A stretch of 60,063 nt of DNA from an uncultured Pelagibacteraceae bacterium (GTDB taxonomy: Bacteria; Pseudomonadota; Alphaproteobacteria; Pelagibacterales; Pelagibacteraceae): positions 1-60,063 of the forward strand of contig CACNAY010000002.1 in the NCBI GenBank assembly GCA_902618555.1. The letters are read 5' to 3'. The position numbers and the translations under genes are program-made. The notes under the pieces are model-generated. The model did no database searches. It was given only the letters and a program-made list of their open reading frames with translations, and was not told the origin of the DNA. Position 1 is the stretch's first letter. Each line of letters begins with the position of its first letter. Of the stretch, positions 37,058-47,600 are shown one piece after another.

Positions 37058-37417
37058 ATGAAAATACTTAAATGTCATTGTGGGTTGGTAGAGGCTCAAA
37101 TTAATATCGAAAACTTTGAAAAAATTCTGAGATGTAATTGTTCAATTTGCAAAAGGAAGGGAACAATAATGTCTATGGTAAAAAATGAGGATTTTAAAAT
37201 TACAAAAGGCAAAACCAATCTTAAGCTCTACCAATTTCATACTAAAATTGCTAAGCATTATTTCTGTTCTAATTGTGGAATTTATACACATCACAATCCT
37301 AGATCAAACCCCGCTATGACAGGTTTTAATATAGGCTGTATTGATGATATTGACACGTTTAAATTAAATAATATTTTGATCATTGACGGTAATAATCACC
37401 CTTTAGATAAAAAATAA
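37058..37417 (+). CDS. GFA/CENP-V-type zinc protein
   Basis: Small zinc-binding protein of the glutathione-dependent formaldehyde-activating (Gfa) fold. Of 119 aa, the zinc ligands are in CHCG (6-9), CNCSICKRKG (about 27-36) and FCSNCGIYTHH (about 70-80). Gfa itself is debated as an enzyme; many homologues have unknown roles. The next gene, a P-loop kinase, begins one base after its stop, so the two may be co-transcribed. Confidence 0.88.
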   Translation: MKILKCHCGLVEAQINIENFEKILRCNCSICKRKGTIMSMVKNEDFKITKGKTNLKLYQFHTKIAKHYFCSNCGIYTHHNPRSNPAMTGFNIGCIDDIDTFKLNNILIIDGNNHPLDKK

Positions 37418-37418
37418 T

Positions 37419-38336
37419 ATGCATAACCCTGAAGTGAGGTTTAATCAGATTAAAAAGAAATATTTAAAATTTTTAAAATCACAAGAAGTGGCTTCAGAAC
37501 CATTTAGAGATAAATTAGGCCAGCTAAATAATTTTTTTTTACCCATATGCGAAAAAATTCACAAAAATTTTTTAAATAATAAGAAAACTAAAATTATTGG
37601 GTTATCAGGTGGACAAGGTTCTGGAAAATCAACAATTTCTCAAATCTTAAAAATTATTTTGAAAGAAGGCTTTAATTTAAATACTGTTATATTTTCTATA
37701 GATGATTTCTATAAAACATTGCGAGAAAGAAAGACTATGTCGAAAAAAATAAACTATCTTTTTCTCACAAGGGGAGTACCAGGCACGCACAGTACTGCGC
37801 TATTGTTAAAATGTTTAATCAAATTAAAGGAAAAAAATTTTAAAAAATTTTTAATTCCAAAATTTGATAAATCAATCGATGATAGACTTTCTAAAAAGTT
37901 TTGGCAAAATATAAAGAAAAAACCAGATATTGTAATATTTGAGGGCTGGTGTGTAGGAGCAACTCCACAAAAAAATAAAGATTTAATAGCACCAATAAAT
38001 GTATTAGAAAAAGAGAAAGATAAAAAAAGAACCTGGAGATATTTCGTTAATAAAGAACTTAAAACTCAATATAAAAAAATTTTTAAATTAATTGATATTA
38101 TGATTTATCTTAAAATACCAAGTTTTGAATATGTTTATAAATGGAGACTATTACAAGAAAAAAAATTAAGGATTACTTCAAAAGGAAAAAAAACTATGAG
38201 CAATAAACAAGTAAGAAATTTTATAATGTTTTATGAGCGAATTACAAAGCATATGTTAAAGAATTTCTCAAAAAAAGCGAAGTTTATAATTAACATAGAT
38301 AAAAGACACAGATTAAAATCGATAAAATTTAACTAA
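37419..38336 (+). CDS. D-glycerate 3-kinase-like P-loop kinase (GLYK/Tda10 family)
   Basis: Of 305 aa, the Walker A is GLSGGQGSGKST (about residues 61-72). It is followed by the family motifs SIDDFYKT, TRGVPGTHS and IVIFEGWCVG. These match plant glycerate kinase and yeast Tda10 more than uridine kinase or pantothenate kinase. In plants the enzyme phosphorylates D-glycerate to 3-phosphoglycerate; here that would feed glycolate or serine-derived glycerate into central metabolism. The substrate is inferred by family only. Confidence 0.82.
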   Translation: MHNPEVRFNQIKKKYLKFLKSQEVASEPFRDKLGQLNNFFLPICEKIHKNFLNNKKTKIIGLSGGQGSGKSTISQILKIILKEGFNLNTVIFSIDDFYKTLRERKTMSKKINYLFLTRGVPGTHSTALLLKCLIKLKEKNFKKFLIPKFDKSIDDRLSKKFWQNIKKKPDIVIFEGWCVGATPQKNKDLIAPINVLEKEKDKKRTWRYFVNKELKTQYKKIFKLIDIMIYLKIPSFEYVYKWRLLQEKKLRITSKGKKTMSNKQVRNFIMFYERITKHMLKNFSKKAKFIINIDKRHRLKSIKFN

Positions 38337-39626
38337 ATGAAAAATTTTCTATTAACTTTATTTTCTTTATTTTTAGTTTTCAAAGTAAACGCGAAAGAAC
38401 ATCTTAGCTTTTATTTAAGCAAGGCCTTAGAAAATAATTTAGAATTAAACGCAGAAAGAAAAAATTTAGAGTCTGCTAAACAAAGCAAAAATATATCAAG
38501 AGGTGAATTTTTACCAAGTATAACTATTTCAGGAGAACAGACAAGCTCTACATCCACAAATAGAACTAACCAAAGTGGATCGAGTTTGACTGATACAAAC
38601 CTTGATACAGAAAGTAAAAAAATATCAATAGAACAAAAAATCTTTTCAGGCTTTAAAGGTTTAAATACTTTTAAAAAATCAGATTTAGAAACCCAAAGAG
38701 CTAATTTGCAACTTAAAGAAAAAGAGCAAAAAACTATTCTAGATACTGCATTTGCTTATTACGATTTAATTTATAAAACTAAAAACGAAAAGATAAATAT
38801 TTCTAACGTGAATTTATTCGAAAGACAGGTAGAGTATGATAATGCTAGAGTCCAAAAAGGAGAGGTAAGCCTCACAGATTTAGCTCAATCGGAGTCATCT
38901 CTGGCAGGTGCAAGAGCAAATCTTATTAAAGCAAAAACTGAACTTTTATCGTCAATATCTAATTTTGAAAGAGTGACTAGAGAGAAAGCGCCAAATACAG
39001 AAAATTTGAATGGAAAAGTAATTTTAGTTTTACCAAATTCTTTAAATTCTGCTCAAGAAATATCTAATATAAATAATATAAGCCTTTTAATTTCTAACTT
39101 AAATTTTGAAATTTCAAAAAAGGAGCTTAACATAGAAAGATCTAGATTTTCTCCAACAGCTTCAATTGAAGTCTCTAAAACTGAAAATAACGATTTTAGC
39201 GCGACTGTAGATGAAAAAAATGAGGAAAAAGTGAAGGCAAAAATAACATGGCCTTTAATTAAAGGAGGTGAAAATATCTCTTCAATTAAAAAGTCTGCTT
39301 TTAACAAACAGCGTTACCAACTTCTATTACAGGATACAAAAAATAAGACTAGTATAGATACTTCAAATTCATGGTCTAATTATCAATCATCCAAAAGCGT
39401 ACTCGAAGCCACTAGGGCACAACTTAAAGCGGCTGAAATAGCTAATGAAGGAATTACACTTGAATATGACTCGGGTAACACTCGCACAACGCTTGAGGTT
39501 ATCCAATCGAGAAGCCTATTATTTGAGTCAAGAATAGCCTTCGCAAAAGCAGAGAGAGATTTTATGATTTCTCAATTCGAGTTAGCTAAGCAAATTGGAA
39601 CTTTATCTAAAAATTCTGTCAAATAG
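38337..39626 (+). CDS. TolC-family outer membrane efflux protein
   Basis: Outer membrane channel of a tripartite exporter. Of 429 aa, it has a signal peptide (KNFLLTLFSLFLVF, cleaved near NAKE), then long coiled-coil helices with the repeated outer-membrane-factor pattern (ALENNLELNAERKNLESAKQ in each half) and DLAQSESSLAGARANL. It begins immediately after the kinase gene stop. No adaptor or inner-membrane pump gene is adjacent, so the partner is elsewhere. Confidence 0.9.
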   Translation: MKNFLLTLFSLFLVFKVNAKEHLSFYLSKALENNLELNAERKNLESAKQSKNISRGEFLPSITISGEQTSSTSTNRTNQSGSSLTDTNLDTESKKISIEQKIFSGFKGLNTFKKSDLETQRANLQLKEKEQKTILDTAFAYYDLIYKTKNEKINISNVNLFERQVEYDNARVQKGEVSLTDLAQSESSLAGARANLIKAKTELLSSISNFERVTREKAPNTENLNGKVILVLPNSLNSAQEISNINNISLLISNLNFEISKKELNIERSRFSPTASIEVSKTENNDFSATVDEKNEEKVKAKITWPLIKGGENISSIKKSAFNKQRYQLLLQDTKNKTSIDTSNSWSNYQSSKSVLEATRAQLKAAEIANEGITLEYDSGNTRTTLEVIQSRSLLFESRIAFAKAERDFMISQFELAKQIGTLSKNSVK

Positions 39627-39641
39627 CCTTATTTTTTAAGG
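39627..39641 (+). terminator. Weak hairpin between tolC-like gene and recA
   Basis: CCTTA and TAAGG form a 5-bp stem around a T5 loop right after the stop codon, followed by T-rich sequence. It is too weak to be sure of, but it is the only terminator-like structure here. Confidence 0.3.
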
Positions 39642-39665
39642 TTTATTTAAACTTCTTGATAAAAA

Positions 39666-39681
39666 GAACAAAATGTGTACA
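39666..39681 (+). promoter_or_regulatory. Possible SOS-box-like site upstream of recA
   Basis: GAAC at 39666-39669 and GTAC at 39677-39680 are separated by seven bases. The alphaproteobacterial LexA box is GAAC-N7-GAAC (or its complement), so this is one mismatch off. It lies about 40-55 bases before the recA start, where an operator would sit. No lexA is visible in the window. Confidence 0.35.
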
Positions 39682-39719
39682 TTTAATATAATGATTCGAA
39701 CAAAAAAAAAGGATAAAAA

Positions 39720-40823
39720 ATGACAAAAAATAACTTAAAAGTCGTAAAAACCGACAATAAAAAACAGCAAGAATTAAAGGAAAAAAATAAGTCTTTAGAG
39801 GCAGCAATTAGCCAAATAGATCAAAACTTCGGAAAAGGTTCAGTGATGAGGCTTGGTCAACAACAAGCTCTTGATGTAGAAGCAATCTCAACAGGCTCAC
39901 TAAGTTTGGATTTAGCCTTAGGCATAGGAGGCTTGCCAAAAGGTAGAATTATTGAAATTTATGGACCAGAGTCCTCAGGAAAAACTACTTTAGCTTTACA
40001 AGTGGTAGCTGAAGCTCAAAAAGCTGGAGGAATTTGTGCATTTGTTGATGCTGAGCATGCGATGGATCCAGTTTATGCTAAAAAACTTGGAGTAAAAACT
40101 GAAGAGCTGCTAATTTCACAACCAGACACTGGTGAACAAGCATTAGAAATAACTGATACATTAATTAAGTCAGGATCTGTCTCTGTTTTGGTGGTAGATT
40201 CAGTTGCCGCTTTAACTCCTAAAGCAGAGCTAGAAGGTGAAATGGGTGACCATCACGTTGGTCTACAATCTAGATTGATGAGTCAAGCATTAAGAAAAAT
40301 TACTGGCTCAGTATCTAAATCAAACACAATGGTCATATTTATAAACCAAATAAGAATGAAAATCGGAGTGATGTTTGGTAATCCCGAAACTACTTCCGGC
40401 GGTAATGCTCTTAAGTTTTATTCATCAGTTAGAATGGATATAAGAAGAATAGGAGCTATTAAAGAAAAAGATCAGATCATAGGAAACTCGACAAGAGTAA
40501 AAGTGATTAAGAACAAAGTTGCACCTCCATTTAAAGTCGTCGAATTTGATTTAATGTATGGAAAAGGAATAAGTAAATTAGGTGAGTTAATTGACCTTGG
40601 TACCAAAGCAGGCGTAGTCGAAAAATCAGGCGCATGGTATGCTTATAAAGGTGAAAAAATAGGCCAAGGTAGAGAGAATGCAAAAATTTACCTTCAAAAA
40701 AATCCAAATGTTGCTGCAGAAATAGAAAAAATTATTAGAGATGAAGCTTCAGCGATTAGTAAAGAGCTTGAGGGAAATCCATCAGCAAACGAAAAAATTA
40801 GCGATCAAAAAGAGAAAGAATAA
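39720..40823 (+). CDS. recA: Recombinase A
   Basis: Strand-exchange protein for homologous recombination and SOS induction. Of 367 aa, the Walker A is GPESSGKT (82-89), the Walker B region is [13 protein letters not shown], and [10 protein letters not shown]-like loop 1/loop 2 segments are present ([31 protein letters not shown]). The C-terminus is short and charged. A purine-rich ribosome site (AAGGA) precedes the ATG. Its 3' side carries a GC-rich hairpin. Confidence 0.98.
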   Translation: MTKNNLKVVKTDNKKQQELKEKNKSLEAAISQIDQNFGKGSVMRLGQQQALDVEAISTGSLSLDLALGIGGLPKGRIIEIYGPESSGKTTLALQVVAEAQKAGGICAFVDAEHAMDPVYAKKLGVKTEELLISQPDTGEQALEITDTLIKSGSVSVLVVDSVAALTPKAELEGEMGDHHVGLQSRLMSQALRKITGSVSKSNTMVIFINQIRMKIGVMFGNPETTSGGNALKFYSSVRMDIRRIGAIKEKDQIIGNSTRVKVIKNKVAPPFKVVEFDLMYGKGISKLGELIDLGTKAGVVEKSGAWYAYKGEKIGQGRENAKIYLQKNPNVAAEIEKIIRDEASAISKELEGNPSANEKISDQKEKE

Positions 40824-40841
40824 TTCTTCTGCCATCATTTC

Positions 40842-40870
40842 AACGGGAGGTTTAGATTATGCCTCCCGTT
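40842..40870 (+). terminator. GC-rich hairpin after recA
   Basis: AACGGGAGG (40842-40850) pairs perfectly with CCTCCCGTT (40862-40870) across an 11-base loop. An outer ATTTCA (40837-40842)/TGAAAT (40875-40880) pairing could extend it. There is no long T-run after the stem, so it may be a poor intrinsic terminator or an RNA 3'-end stabiliser. Confidence 0.7.
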
Positions 40871-40997
40871 TCTCATGAAATCTCAACTAATAATTGATAT
40901 AAACTACATTTGGTAGGTAAAAAAAATGTTTCTAAAATAGATGTGTACAATTCAGTCCATTTTGGTTTTAATTAGCAATTAGAACAAAAGGGGGAAA

Positions 40998-42551
40998 ATG
41001 AGTACACAACAAGCAAAAAACTCGAACGTGTCTTCAGCATTGGATACCTCTCATTTAAAAGTCAAATTTCCATTTAAAGCAAAATACGGCAACTTTATTA
41101 ATGGTAAATTTGTAGAACCAAAGTCAGGCAAATATTTTGATAATGTTAGCCCGATAAATAATGAGAAAATCTGTTCAGTTGCACGATCGAATGAAAAAGA
41201 CGTAGAGGCTGCATTAGACGCAGCTCATGCGGCTTTCGCTGAATGGGGAAAAACAGACATCACTACTAGGTCAAATATTTTGTACAAAATAGCTGATGTA
41301 CTTGAAAAAAATCTAAATTTATTAGCTGCGGCTGAGTGTTTAGATAACGGTAAACCAATTAGAGAATGTATGGCAGCAGATTTGCCTTTAGTGATAGATC
41401 ATTGGAGGTATTTTGCTGGAGTAATAAGAGCCGAGGAGGGTTCAGTGGCTGAAATAAGCAACTCTCAATACTCTTATAATATACCAGAACCTCTAGGAGT
41501 GGTTGGTCAAATAGTTCCATGGAATTTTCCGCTACTAATGGCGACATGGAAACTTGCACCAGCTTTGGCTGCAGGAAACTGTTCAGTTCTTAAACCAGCT
41601 GAACAAACGCCAGCATCAATCATGGTAATGATGGAACTAATTGGAGACTTATTGCCTCCAGGAGTAGTAAACATCGTGAGTGGTTACGGTTTAGAAGCAG
41701 GGAAGCCTTTAGCATCATCAAAAAGAGTTGCTAAAGTTGCTTTTACAGGTGAAACAACAACTGGAAGATTAATAATGCAGTATGCTGCACAAAACATAAT
41801 TCCAATTACCTTGGAATTAGGCGGCAAATCTCCAAACATATTTTTTGAGGACATTATGAATAAAGATGATGATTTCTTAGATAAATGTGTTGAAGGTTTT
41901 GTAATGTTTAATCTAAACCAAGGTGAGGTATGTACTTGCCCAAGCAGAGCGTTGGTTCAAGAGTCTATCTATGATAAATTTATGGAAAGATGCGTCAAAA
42001 GAACTAAAGCAGTTGTTCAAGACAACCCTCTAAAAATGGAAACTATGATCGGAGCGCAAGCTTCTGTAGAGCAAATGGAGAAGATAAAGTCTTACCTTGA
42101 TCTAGGAAAAAAAGAAGGAGCTAAAGTTCTTACAGGAGGAAGCGTTGGAAAACTTAATAGTGGATTGGAAAAAGGAAATTATATTCAACCAACTATTTTT
42201 GAAGCTAAAAACGATATGCGTATTTCTCAAGAAGAAATTTTTGGCCCGGTTGTTTCTGTAATTAAATTTAAAGATGAAGCGGACGCATTGAGAATTGCGA
42301 ATGACACTCTTTATGGTTTAGGAGCAGGTGTTTGGACTAGAAATGGGAACATTGCTTATAGAATGGGAAGAGCTATTCAAGCAGGAATAGTATGGACAAA
42401 TTGTTATCATGCTTATCCAGCTCACTCGCCATTTGGTGGTTATAAACAGTCTGGAGTGGGTAGAGAAACACATAAGATGATGCTTAATCACTATAGACAA
42501 AACAAAAATCTTCATGTTTCTTACGCAGAAAAGAAATTGGGATTCTTTTAA
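40998..42551 (+). CDS. NAD(P)-dependent aldehyde dehydrogenase (ExaC/acetaldehyde type)
   Basis: Oxidises an aldehyde, probably acetaldehyde or another short-chain one, to the acid. Of 517 aa, it shows [20 protein letters not shown] (substrate and cofactor channel) and LELGGKSPN with the catalytic Glu. The catalytic Cys lies in [14 protein letters not shown], a variant typical of the ExaC/AldB group. [12 protein letters not shown] is near the end. A GGGGG run lies just before the ATG. The DUF779 gene downstream supports this subgroup, since such genes often sit beside these dehydrogenases. Confidence 0.93.
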   Translation: MSTQQAKNSNVSSALDTSHLKVKFPFKAKYGNFINGKFVEPKSGKYFDNVSPINNEKICSVARSNEKDVEAALDAAHAAFAEWGKTDITTRSNILYKIADVLEKNLNLLAAAECLDNGKPIRECMAADLPLVIDHWRYFAGVIRAEEGSVAEISNSQYSYNIPEPLGVVGQIVPWNFPLLMATWKLAPALAAGNCSVLKPAEQTPASIMVMMELIGDLLPPGVVNIVSGYGLEAGKPLASSKRVAKVAFTGETTTGRLIMQYAAQNIIPITLELGGKSPNIFFEDIMNKDDDFLDKCVEGFVMFNLNQGEVCTCPSRALVQESIYDKFMERCVKRTKAVVQDNPLKMETMIGAQASVEQMEKIKSYLDLGKKEGAKVLTGGSVGKLNSGLEKGNYIQPTIFEAKNDMRISQEEIFGPVVSVIKFKDEADALRIANDTLYGLGAGVWTRNGNIAYRMGRAIQAGIVWTNCYHAYPAHSPFGGYKQSGVGRETHKMMLNHYRQNKNLHVSYAEKKLGFF

Positions 42552-42566
42552 ACAATAATATATACT

Positions 42567-42591
42567 GGCCCATGATTCTAAATCATGGGCC
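42567..42591 (+). promoter_or_regulatory. Perfect 11-bp hairpin between aldehyde dehydrogenase and DUF779 genes
   Basis: GGCCCATGATT (42567-42577) is an exact reverse complement of AATCATGGGCC (42581-42591) with a three-base CTA loop. It starts 16 bases after the dehydrogenase stop. An ATG in frame with the DUF779 gene lies inside the 3' arm (42585-42587). No T-run follows, so it may tune the downstream gene (masking a start, RNA processing) rather than end transcription. Confidence 0.8.
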
Positions 42592-42602
42592 GAACAATAA
42601 AA

Positions 42603-42959
42603 ATGAAAGTATCTGCAACTAAATCAGCACTAAATCTATTATCTAAACTTCAGGAAACATATGGTGAGAAACTAATGTTTCACCAATCTGGAGGATGTTG
42701 TGACGGTAGCGCTCCTATGTGTTTTCAAGAAGGCGAGTTTCCTTTAGGTGAAAACGATATCAAACTAGGTGAAATAGGGGGTGTCCCTTTTTATATGAAT
42801 GGTGATCAATACGAAAAATGGAAACATACAGATCTTACAATTGACGCTGTTAAGGGAATTGGAGGCATGTTTTCCCTTGATAATGGAACAGGGCAAAGAT
42901 TTTTAACAAAATCTGAAATTTGCGTTGTAGTAGACAACGATAAAAAAGCTACAAACTAA
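42603..42959 (+). CDS. DUF779 family protein
   Basis: 118 aa with a cysteine-rich motif HQSGGCCDGSAPMC near residue 24, then GEIGGVPFYMNGDQYEKW. I choose the ATG at 42603 (MKVSATKSALNLL), since the alternative six codons upstream (42585) is inside a strong hairpin. DUF779 proteins are small, of unknown function and often next to ExaC-type aldehyde dehydrogenases, as here. The clustered cysteines suggest metal or thiol chemistry on the same aldehyde substrate, but no activity is known to me. Confidence 0.85.
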   Translation: MKVSATKSALNLLSKLQETYGEKLMFHQSGGCCDGSAPMCFQEGEFPLGENDIKLGEIGGVPFYMNGDQYEKWKHTDLTIDAVKGIGGMFSLDNGTGQRFLTKSEICVVVDNDKKATN

Positions 42960-43002
42960 TCTCTTTATAGACAAGTTCTAAAATATCTGTATTTAATTAA
43001 AT

Positions 43003-45678
43003 ATGGGCCAAATTTTACTTACCGATGTCAGGAAAAAATTCTTAGATTATTTTAAAAAAAACAATCATAAGATCGTAGACTCTAGCAACTTAGTTCCAAA
43101 CAATGATCCTACTTTGATGTTTACCAATTCAGGCATGGTTCAATTTAAAAATGTTTTCACAGGATTAGAAAAAAGAGATTATAAAACAGCTACAACATCT
43201 CAAAAATGTGTGAGGGCAGGGGGAAAACATAATGATTTAGAAAATGTTGGTTACACTCCTAGACACCATACTTTTTTTGAAATGTTGGGAAATTTCTCCT
43301 TCGGAGATTACTTTAAAGAGCAAGCTATTCATCATGCTTGGAGTCTTTTAACCAAAGACTTTGGTTTACCTAAAGAAAAATTATTAGTTACTGTTTTTCA
43401 TGAGGATAATGATGCATTTAATCTTTGGAAAAAAATTGCTGGATTAAATGAAAGCAAAATAATAAAAATTTCGACAGCTGATAATTTTTGGTCAATGGGA
43501 GACACAGGACCCTGTGGTCCTTGTTCTGAAATTTTTTATGATCATGGTGACAAGTTGAAAGGTGGTCCACCTGGAAATCCTGATGAAGACGGTGATAGAT
43601 TTATAGAAATTTGGAACCTTGTATTTATGCAGTACGAACAAATATCAAAAGAAAAAAGAATTGAACTGCCAAAACCCTCAGTGGATACAGGTATGGGACT
43701 TGAAAGGATGACAGCAGTTTTACAAGGTACTCACGATAACTATAAAATTGATCACTTTCAAAAAATAATGGCTGCTTCATCTGATTTAACAAAGACTTCA
43801 ATCGACAGCAAAACAATAGCAAGCCACAGAGTAATCGCTGATCACTTAAGAGCAAGTAGTTTTTTAATTGCTGAAGGAATATTACCTTCCAATGAAGGAC
43901 GAGGATATGTTTTAAGAAGAATTATGAGAAGAGGCATGAGACACGCTCATTCTTTAGGTAGCAAAAATCCTATTTTTTTTAAACTTTTTGAAGTTTTACT
44001 TAACGAGATGCAGAACAGTTATCCAGAATTAATAAATGGCAGAGAGTTGATAGTTGAAACTCTTAAAAACGAGGAAGAGAAATTTTCCTCTCTTTTAGTA
44101 CGCGGTATGAAAATACTCGATGAAAATTTAAATAAAGTCCAAAATAAAACCTTTCCAGGTTTAGAAGCTTTTAAATTATATGATACCTATGGTTTCCCTT
44201 TAGACCTGACCGCTGACATTTTAAGAAGTAAAAACATCAAAGTAGATAGTGACGGATTTGAGAGGGAGATGGAAAAAAGTAAAAATTTAGCGAGAGCGAA
44301 TTGGAAAGGATCTGGAGATAAATCTGTTGAGGAAAGGTGGTTTAAAGTTAGAGAAGATTTAAGTCCTACTGAATTTTTAGGCTATGAATTTGATAAAGCT
44401 GAAGGAGTAATATTAAAAATTTCAATAAAAGGAAAATTTGTTGACTCTGCTAGTACTGGAGATGAAATAGAAGTCATTACTAATCAAACCCCATTTTACG
44501 GAGAGTCTGGTGGCCAAGTAGGTGATCAGGGTTATATTTTTAACTCAAATTGTAAAATTAAAATTAATGACACACAAAAAAAAATTGGAGATTTATTTGT
44601 TCATTATGGAAAAGTTGAAAAGGGTTCAATTTCTATTGGGCAAAGCGTAAATTTAGAAATTGATGTTTTAAAAAGAAATAATTCAAAAGCTTATCATTCA
44701 GCAACTCATTTATTACATGAGTCACTAAGAAGAACCTTAGGAAAGCATGTGACACAAAAAGGATCATTAGTCTCTCCTGAAAGGTTAAGATTTGACTTTA
44801 GTCATAACAAACCAATTGAAAAAGAGGAAATGACTAAAATTAATAATATAGTTAATGAAATAGTAGAGGGTTCTTCTGATGTGCAAACAAGAATAATGAC
44901 CCCAAAGGAGGCAGTTGGCATGGGTGCTCTTGCATTATTTGGTGAAAAGTATGGCGAGGAAGTAAGAGTGGTGTTTATGGGAAAAGAAAATAATGGTTTC
45001 TTCTCAACAGAATTATGTGGGGGAACCCATGTTAAAAACACCAGAGAAGTTGGTAAGTTTAAAGTAATAAGTCAATCATCTATTGCATCAGGAGTTAGAA
45101 GGGTTGAGGCATTAAGGGATAAGCAATTAGAAGAATACGAAAAAACACAAAAAGAAGACAAATCCCTGAAAGAGTCTAATCTAAAAAAAGATATAAAATT
45201 AATTGAAAATGAACTTCAAAAATTCAAAATTGAACCTGATTTTAATGAAGATTTAGACTTGTCTGAAAATTTGAAAAATCTAAATAAACAACTTAATAAA
45301 GTAAAAATTGAAGGTATCAAGAAAGATAAAAGTAAAAATATTATCAAGGATAAAAAAATTGGGAATATATTAATTCGAGAACAAATTTTAAAAGATTTTC
45401 CTCCAAAAGAACTAAGACGTATAATTGATCAAGGAAAAAAAGATATTAAATCTGGAATAATAATTAGTGTTTCGACGTTTGAAGATAAAGTCGGTTTAGC
45501 TGTAGGAATTTCTCAAGACTTAACATCAAAATATGATGCTGTCGATTTAGTAAAAGCTGCATCTGCTATTTTAGGTGGCAAAGGCGGTGGTGGTAGAAAA
45601 GATTTCGCTCAAGCCGGTGGTGTAGATCAAGACAAAATTGAGGAAGCTTTTAAAGAAATATCTAAAAAAATTAGTTAA
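43003..45678 (+). CDS. alaS: Alanyl-tRNA synthetase
   Basis: Charges tRNA-Ala and edits mischarged Ser and Gly. Of 891 aa, the class II catalytic domain has [19 protein letters not shown] and [17 protein letters not shown], then [11 protein letters not shown]. The editing domain has the zinc ligands in [10 protein letters not shown] and ELCGGTHVK. The C-terminal oligomerisation domain ends with [16 protein letters not shown]. Full length. The 3' end overlaps icd by 8 bases. Confidence 0.98.
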   Translation: MGQILLTDVRKKFLDYFKKNNHKIVDSSNLVPNNDPTLMFTNSGMVQFKNVFTGLEKRDYKTATTSQKCVRAGGKHNDLENVGYTPRHHTFFEMLGNFSFGDYFKEQAIHHAWSLLTKDFGLPKEKLLVTVFHEDNDAFNLWKKIAGLNESKIIKISTADNFWSMGDTGPCGPCSEIFYDHGDKLKGGPPGNPDEDGDRFIEIWNLVFMQYEQISKEKRIELPKPSVDTGMGLERMTAVLQGTHDNYKIDHFQKIMAASSDLTKTSIDSKTIASHRVIADHLRASSFLIAEGILPSNEGRGYVLRRIMRRGMRHAHSLGSKNPIFFKLFEVLLNEMQNSYPELINGRELIVETLKNEEEKFSSLLVRGMKILDENLNKVQNKTFPGLEAFKLYDTYGFPLDLTADILRSKNIKVDSDGFEREMEKSKNLARANWKGSGDKSVEERWFKVREDLSPTEFLGYEFDKAEGVILKISIKGKFVDSASTGDEIEVITNQTPFYGESGGQVGDQGYIFNSNCKIKINDTQKKIGDLFVHYGKVEKGSISIGQSVNLEIDVLKRNNSKAYHSATHLLHESLRRTLGKHVTQKGSLVSPERLRFDFSHNKPIEKEEMTKINNIVNEIVEGSSDVQTRIMTPKEAVGMGALALFGEKYGEEVRVVFMGKENNGFFSTELCGGTHVKNTREVGKFKVISQSSIASGVRRVEALRDKQLEEYEKTQKEDKSLKESNLKKDIKLIENELQKFKIEPDFNEDLDLSENLKNLNKQLNKVKIEGIKKDKSKNIIKDKKIGNILIREQILKDFPPKELRRIIDQGKKDIKSGIIISVSTFEDKVGLAVGISQDLTSKYDAVDLVKAASAILGGKGGGGRKDFAQAGGVDQDKIEEAFKEISKKIS

Positions 45679-46885
45679 GTTTCTTTTTTAAATTTCCATC
45701 AATAGCTTCCAAGAATTTACTCGTAGTTAGATATTTATTTGATTTATCTATTAAAATTGCCAAATCTTTTGTCATTGAACCGCTTTCAACTGTTTTAACA
45801 CATACTTCTTCAACATTATTAGAAAATTTAATTAGTTCCTCATTCTTATCAAGTTTTCCTCTGTGAGCTAAACCCCTTGTCCACGCAAATATAGATGCTA
45901 TTGGATTTGTAGAAGTTTCTTTACCTTGTTGGTGCATTCTATAATGTCTAGTAACAGTTCCATGAGCAGCTTCTGACTCGACTGTTTTGCCGTCTGGTGT
46001 CATCAAAACACTAGTCATGAGACCCAAAGATCCAAATCCCTGAGCAACAGTATCAGACTGCACGTCACCATCGTAATTCTTACATGCCCAAACATATCCA
46101 CCATTCCATTTCATAGCGCATGCAACCATGTCATCAATTAATCTATGTTCGTATGTAATATTTGCTTTTTTAAACTTATCAGAAAATTCTTTTTCAAAAA
46201 CTTCTTTGAACAGATCTTTAAACCTACCATCGTATGCTTTAAGAATTGTGTTTTTAGTAGATAAATAAACTGGCCATTTTCTTCCAAGACCATAGTTCAT
46301 ACATGCTCTTGCAAAATTTTTAATAGAATCATCTAAATTGTACATTGTGAGAGCAGTTCCTGAACCAGGAAAATCAAAAACTTTAAATTTTTTTGAATCT
46401 TTTCCATCTTTTGAAGTCCATTTGACTTCCAAATTTCCTTCACCTGGTATCAGAAAATCAGTAGCTCGGTATTGATCACCGAAAGCATGTCTTCCTATCA
46501 CTATTGGTTTGGTCCAACCAGGAACTAGTTTAGGAACGTTTTTACAAATAATCGGCTCTCTAAAAACTGTACCGCCTAAGATATTTCTAATGGTACCGTT
46601 TGGTGATCTCCACATCTTTTTTAATTTAAATTCTTCTACACGGGCCTCATCGGGTGTAATAGTTGCACATTTAACACCTACACCGTATTGTTTGATTGCT
46701 TTTGCCGCATCTACTGTTATTTGGTCGTCAGTTTTATCTCGACTCTCCATACCAAGGTCATAATATTTAAGATCTATGTCAAGATATGGCTTAATAAGCT
46801 TATCTTTTATGAATGACCATATAATTCTAGTCATTTCATCGCCATCTAACTCAACTACTGGATTTTTAACTTTTATTTTTGCCAT
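45671..46885 (-). CDS. icd: NADP-dependent isocitrate dehydrogenase
   Basis: TCA-cycle enzyme converting isocitrate to 2-oxoglutarate and CO2. The 404 aa resemble the eukaryotic/alphaproteobacterial subfamily II enzymes, with the N-terminus [16 protein letters not shown], the substrate-binding [19 protein letters not shown], and the metal-site region [29 protein letters not shown]. Single gene, divergent from psd across 64 bases, with a tail-to-tail overlap with alaS. Confidence 0.97.
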   Translation of the reverse strand: MAKIKVKNPVVELDGDEMTRIIWSFIKDKLIKPYLDIDLKYYDLGMESRDKTDDQITVDAAKAIKQYGVGVKCATITPDEARVEEFKLKKMWRSPNGTIRNILGGTVFREPIICKNVPKLVPGWTKPIVIGRHAFGDQYRATDFLIPGEGNLEVKWTSKDGKDSKKFKVFDFPGSGTALTMYNLDDSIKNFARACMNYGLGRKWPVYLSTKNTILKAYDGRFKDLFKEVFEKEFSDKFKKANITYEHRLIDDMVACAMKWNGGYVWACKNYDGDVQSDTVAQGFGSLGLMTSVLMTPDGKTVESEAAHGTVTRHYRMHQQGKETSTNPIASIFAWTRGLAHRGKLDKNEELIKFSNNVEEVCVKTVESGSMTKDLAILIDKSNKYLTTSKFLEAIDGNLKKKLN

Positions 46886-46949
46886 AAAATATTGATTGAT
46901 AAACTTTGATTTTTATACATATTAGAAAAAATTTAGCAAACTTAAAATT

Positions 46950-47600
46950 ATGTTTAATACAATTTTTCCAAAGATACATAAAGAAGGCTACAAATTTTTA
47001 GCTATTTCTATTATTGCTTCATTTGTTGCATTGCTTTTTTCAAAATTTATAGGTTTTATTTTAGTTATTATAACAGTTTGGGTATATTACTTTTTTCGTG
47101 ATCCTGAACGTTATCCAATTAACGATGAGTCTTATTTAGTAAGTCCAGCTGATGGATTAATAACTGATGTATCTGAGAGATCTGGACCAGAGGAACTAAG
47201 ATTGGAAAATACCACTTATACAAAAGTGAGTATATTTATGAATGTTTTCAATTGTCATGTGAATAGAATACCTACAAATGGAAAGATTGAAGAAATTTAT
47301 TATAAACCTGGAAAATTTTTAAATGCGTCTTTAGATAAAGCTAGTGAAGAAAATGAGAGAAATTTTTTTAAAATAAAATCAAACAAAAACGATGAAGAAA
47401 TTATCATTGTTCAAATAGCAGGATTAATTGCACGAAGAATTGTTTGTGAGGCTGAACAAGGACAAGAATTAAAACAAGGTGATAGGATTGGAATGATAAG
47501 ATTTGGCAGTAGAGTTGATATATATTTTAAAAATAAAAAAGTTTTAGCAAAGTTAGGACAAAACGTGGTAGCCGGTGAAAGTCTAATCGCATCAGAATAA
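46950..47600 (+). CDS. psd: Phosphatidylserine decarboxylase, short pyruvoyl type
   Basis: Makes phosphatidylethanolamine from phosphatidylserine. Of 216 aa, one or two hydrophobic helices near residues 15-47 anchor it to the membrane. The core shows YLVSPADGLITDV, FMNVFNCHVNRIP and the self-cleavage site FGSRVDIY, where Gly186-Ser187 yields the pyruvoyl group. The short form is usual in alphaproteobacteria. It overlaps pssA by one base, so both steps of PE synthesis are coupled. Confidence 0.95.
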   Translation: MFNTIFPKIHKEGYKFLAISIIASFVALLFSKFIGFILVIITVWVYYFFRDPERYPINDESYLVSPADGLITDVSERSGPEELRLENTTYTKVSIFMNVFNCHVNRIPTNGKIEEIYYKPGKFLNASLDKASEENERNFFKIKSNKNDEEIIIVQIAGLIARRIVCEAEQGQELKQGDRIGMIRFGSRVDIYFKNKKVLAKLGQNVVAGESLIASE

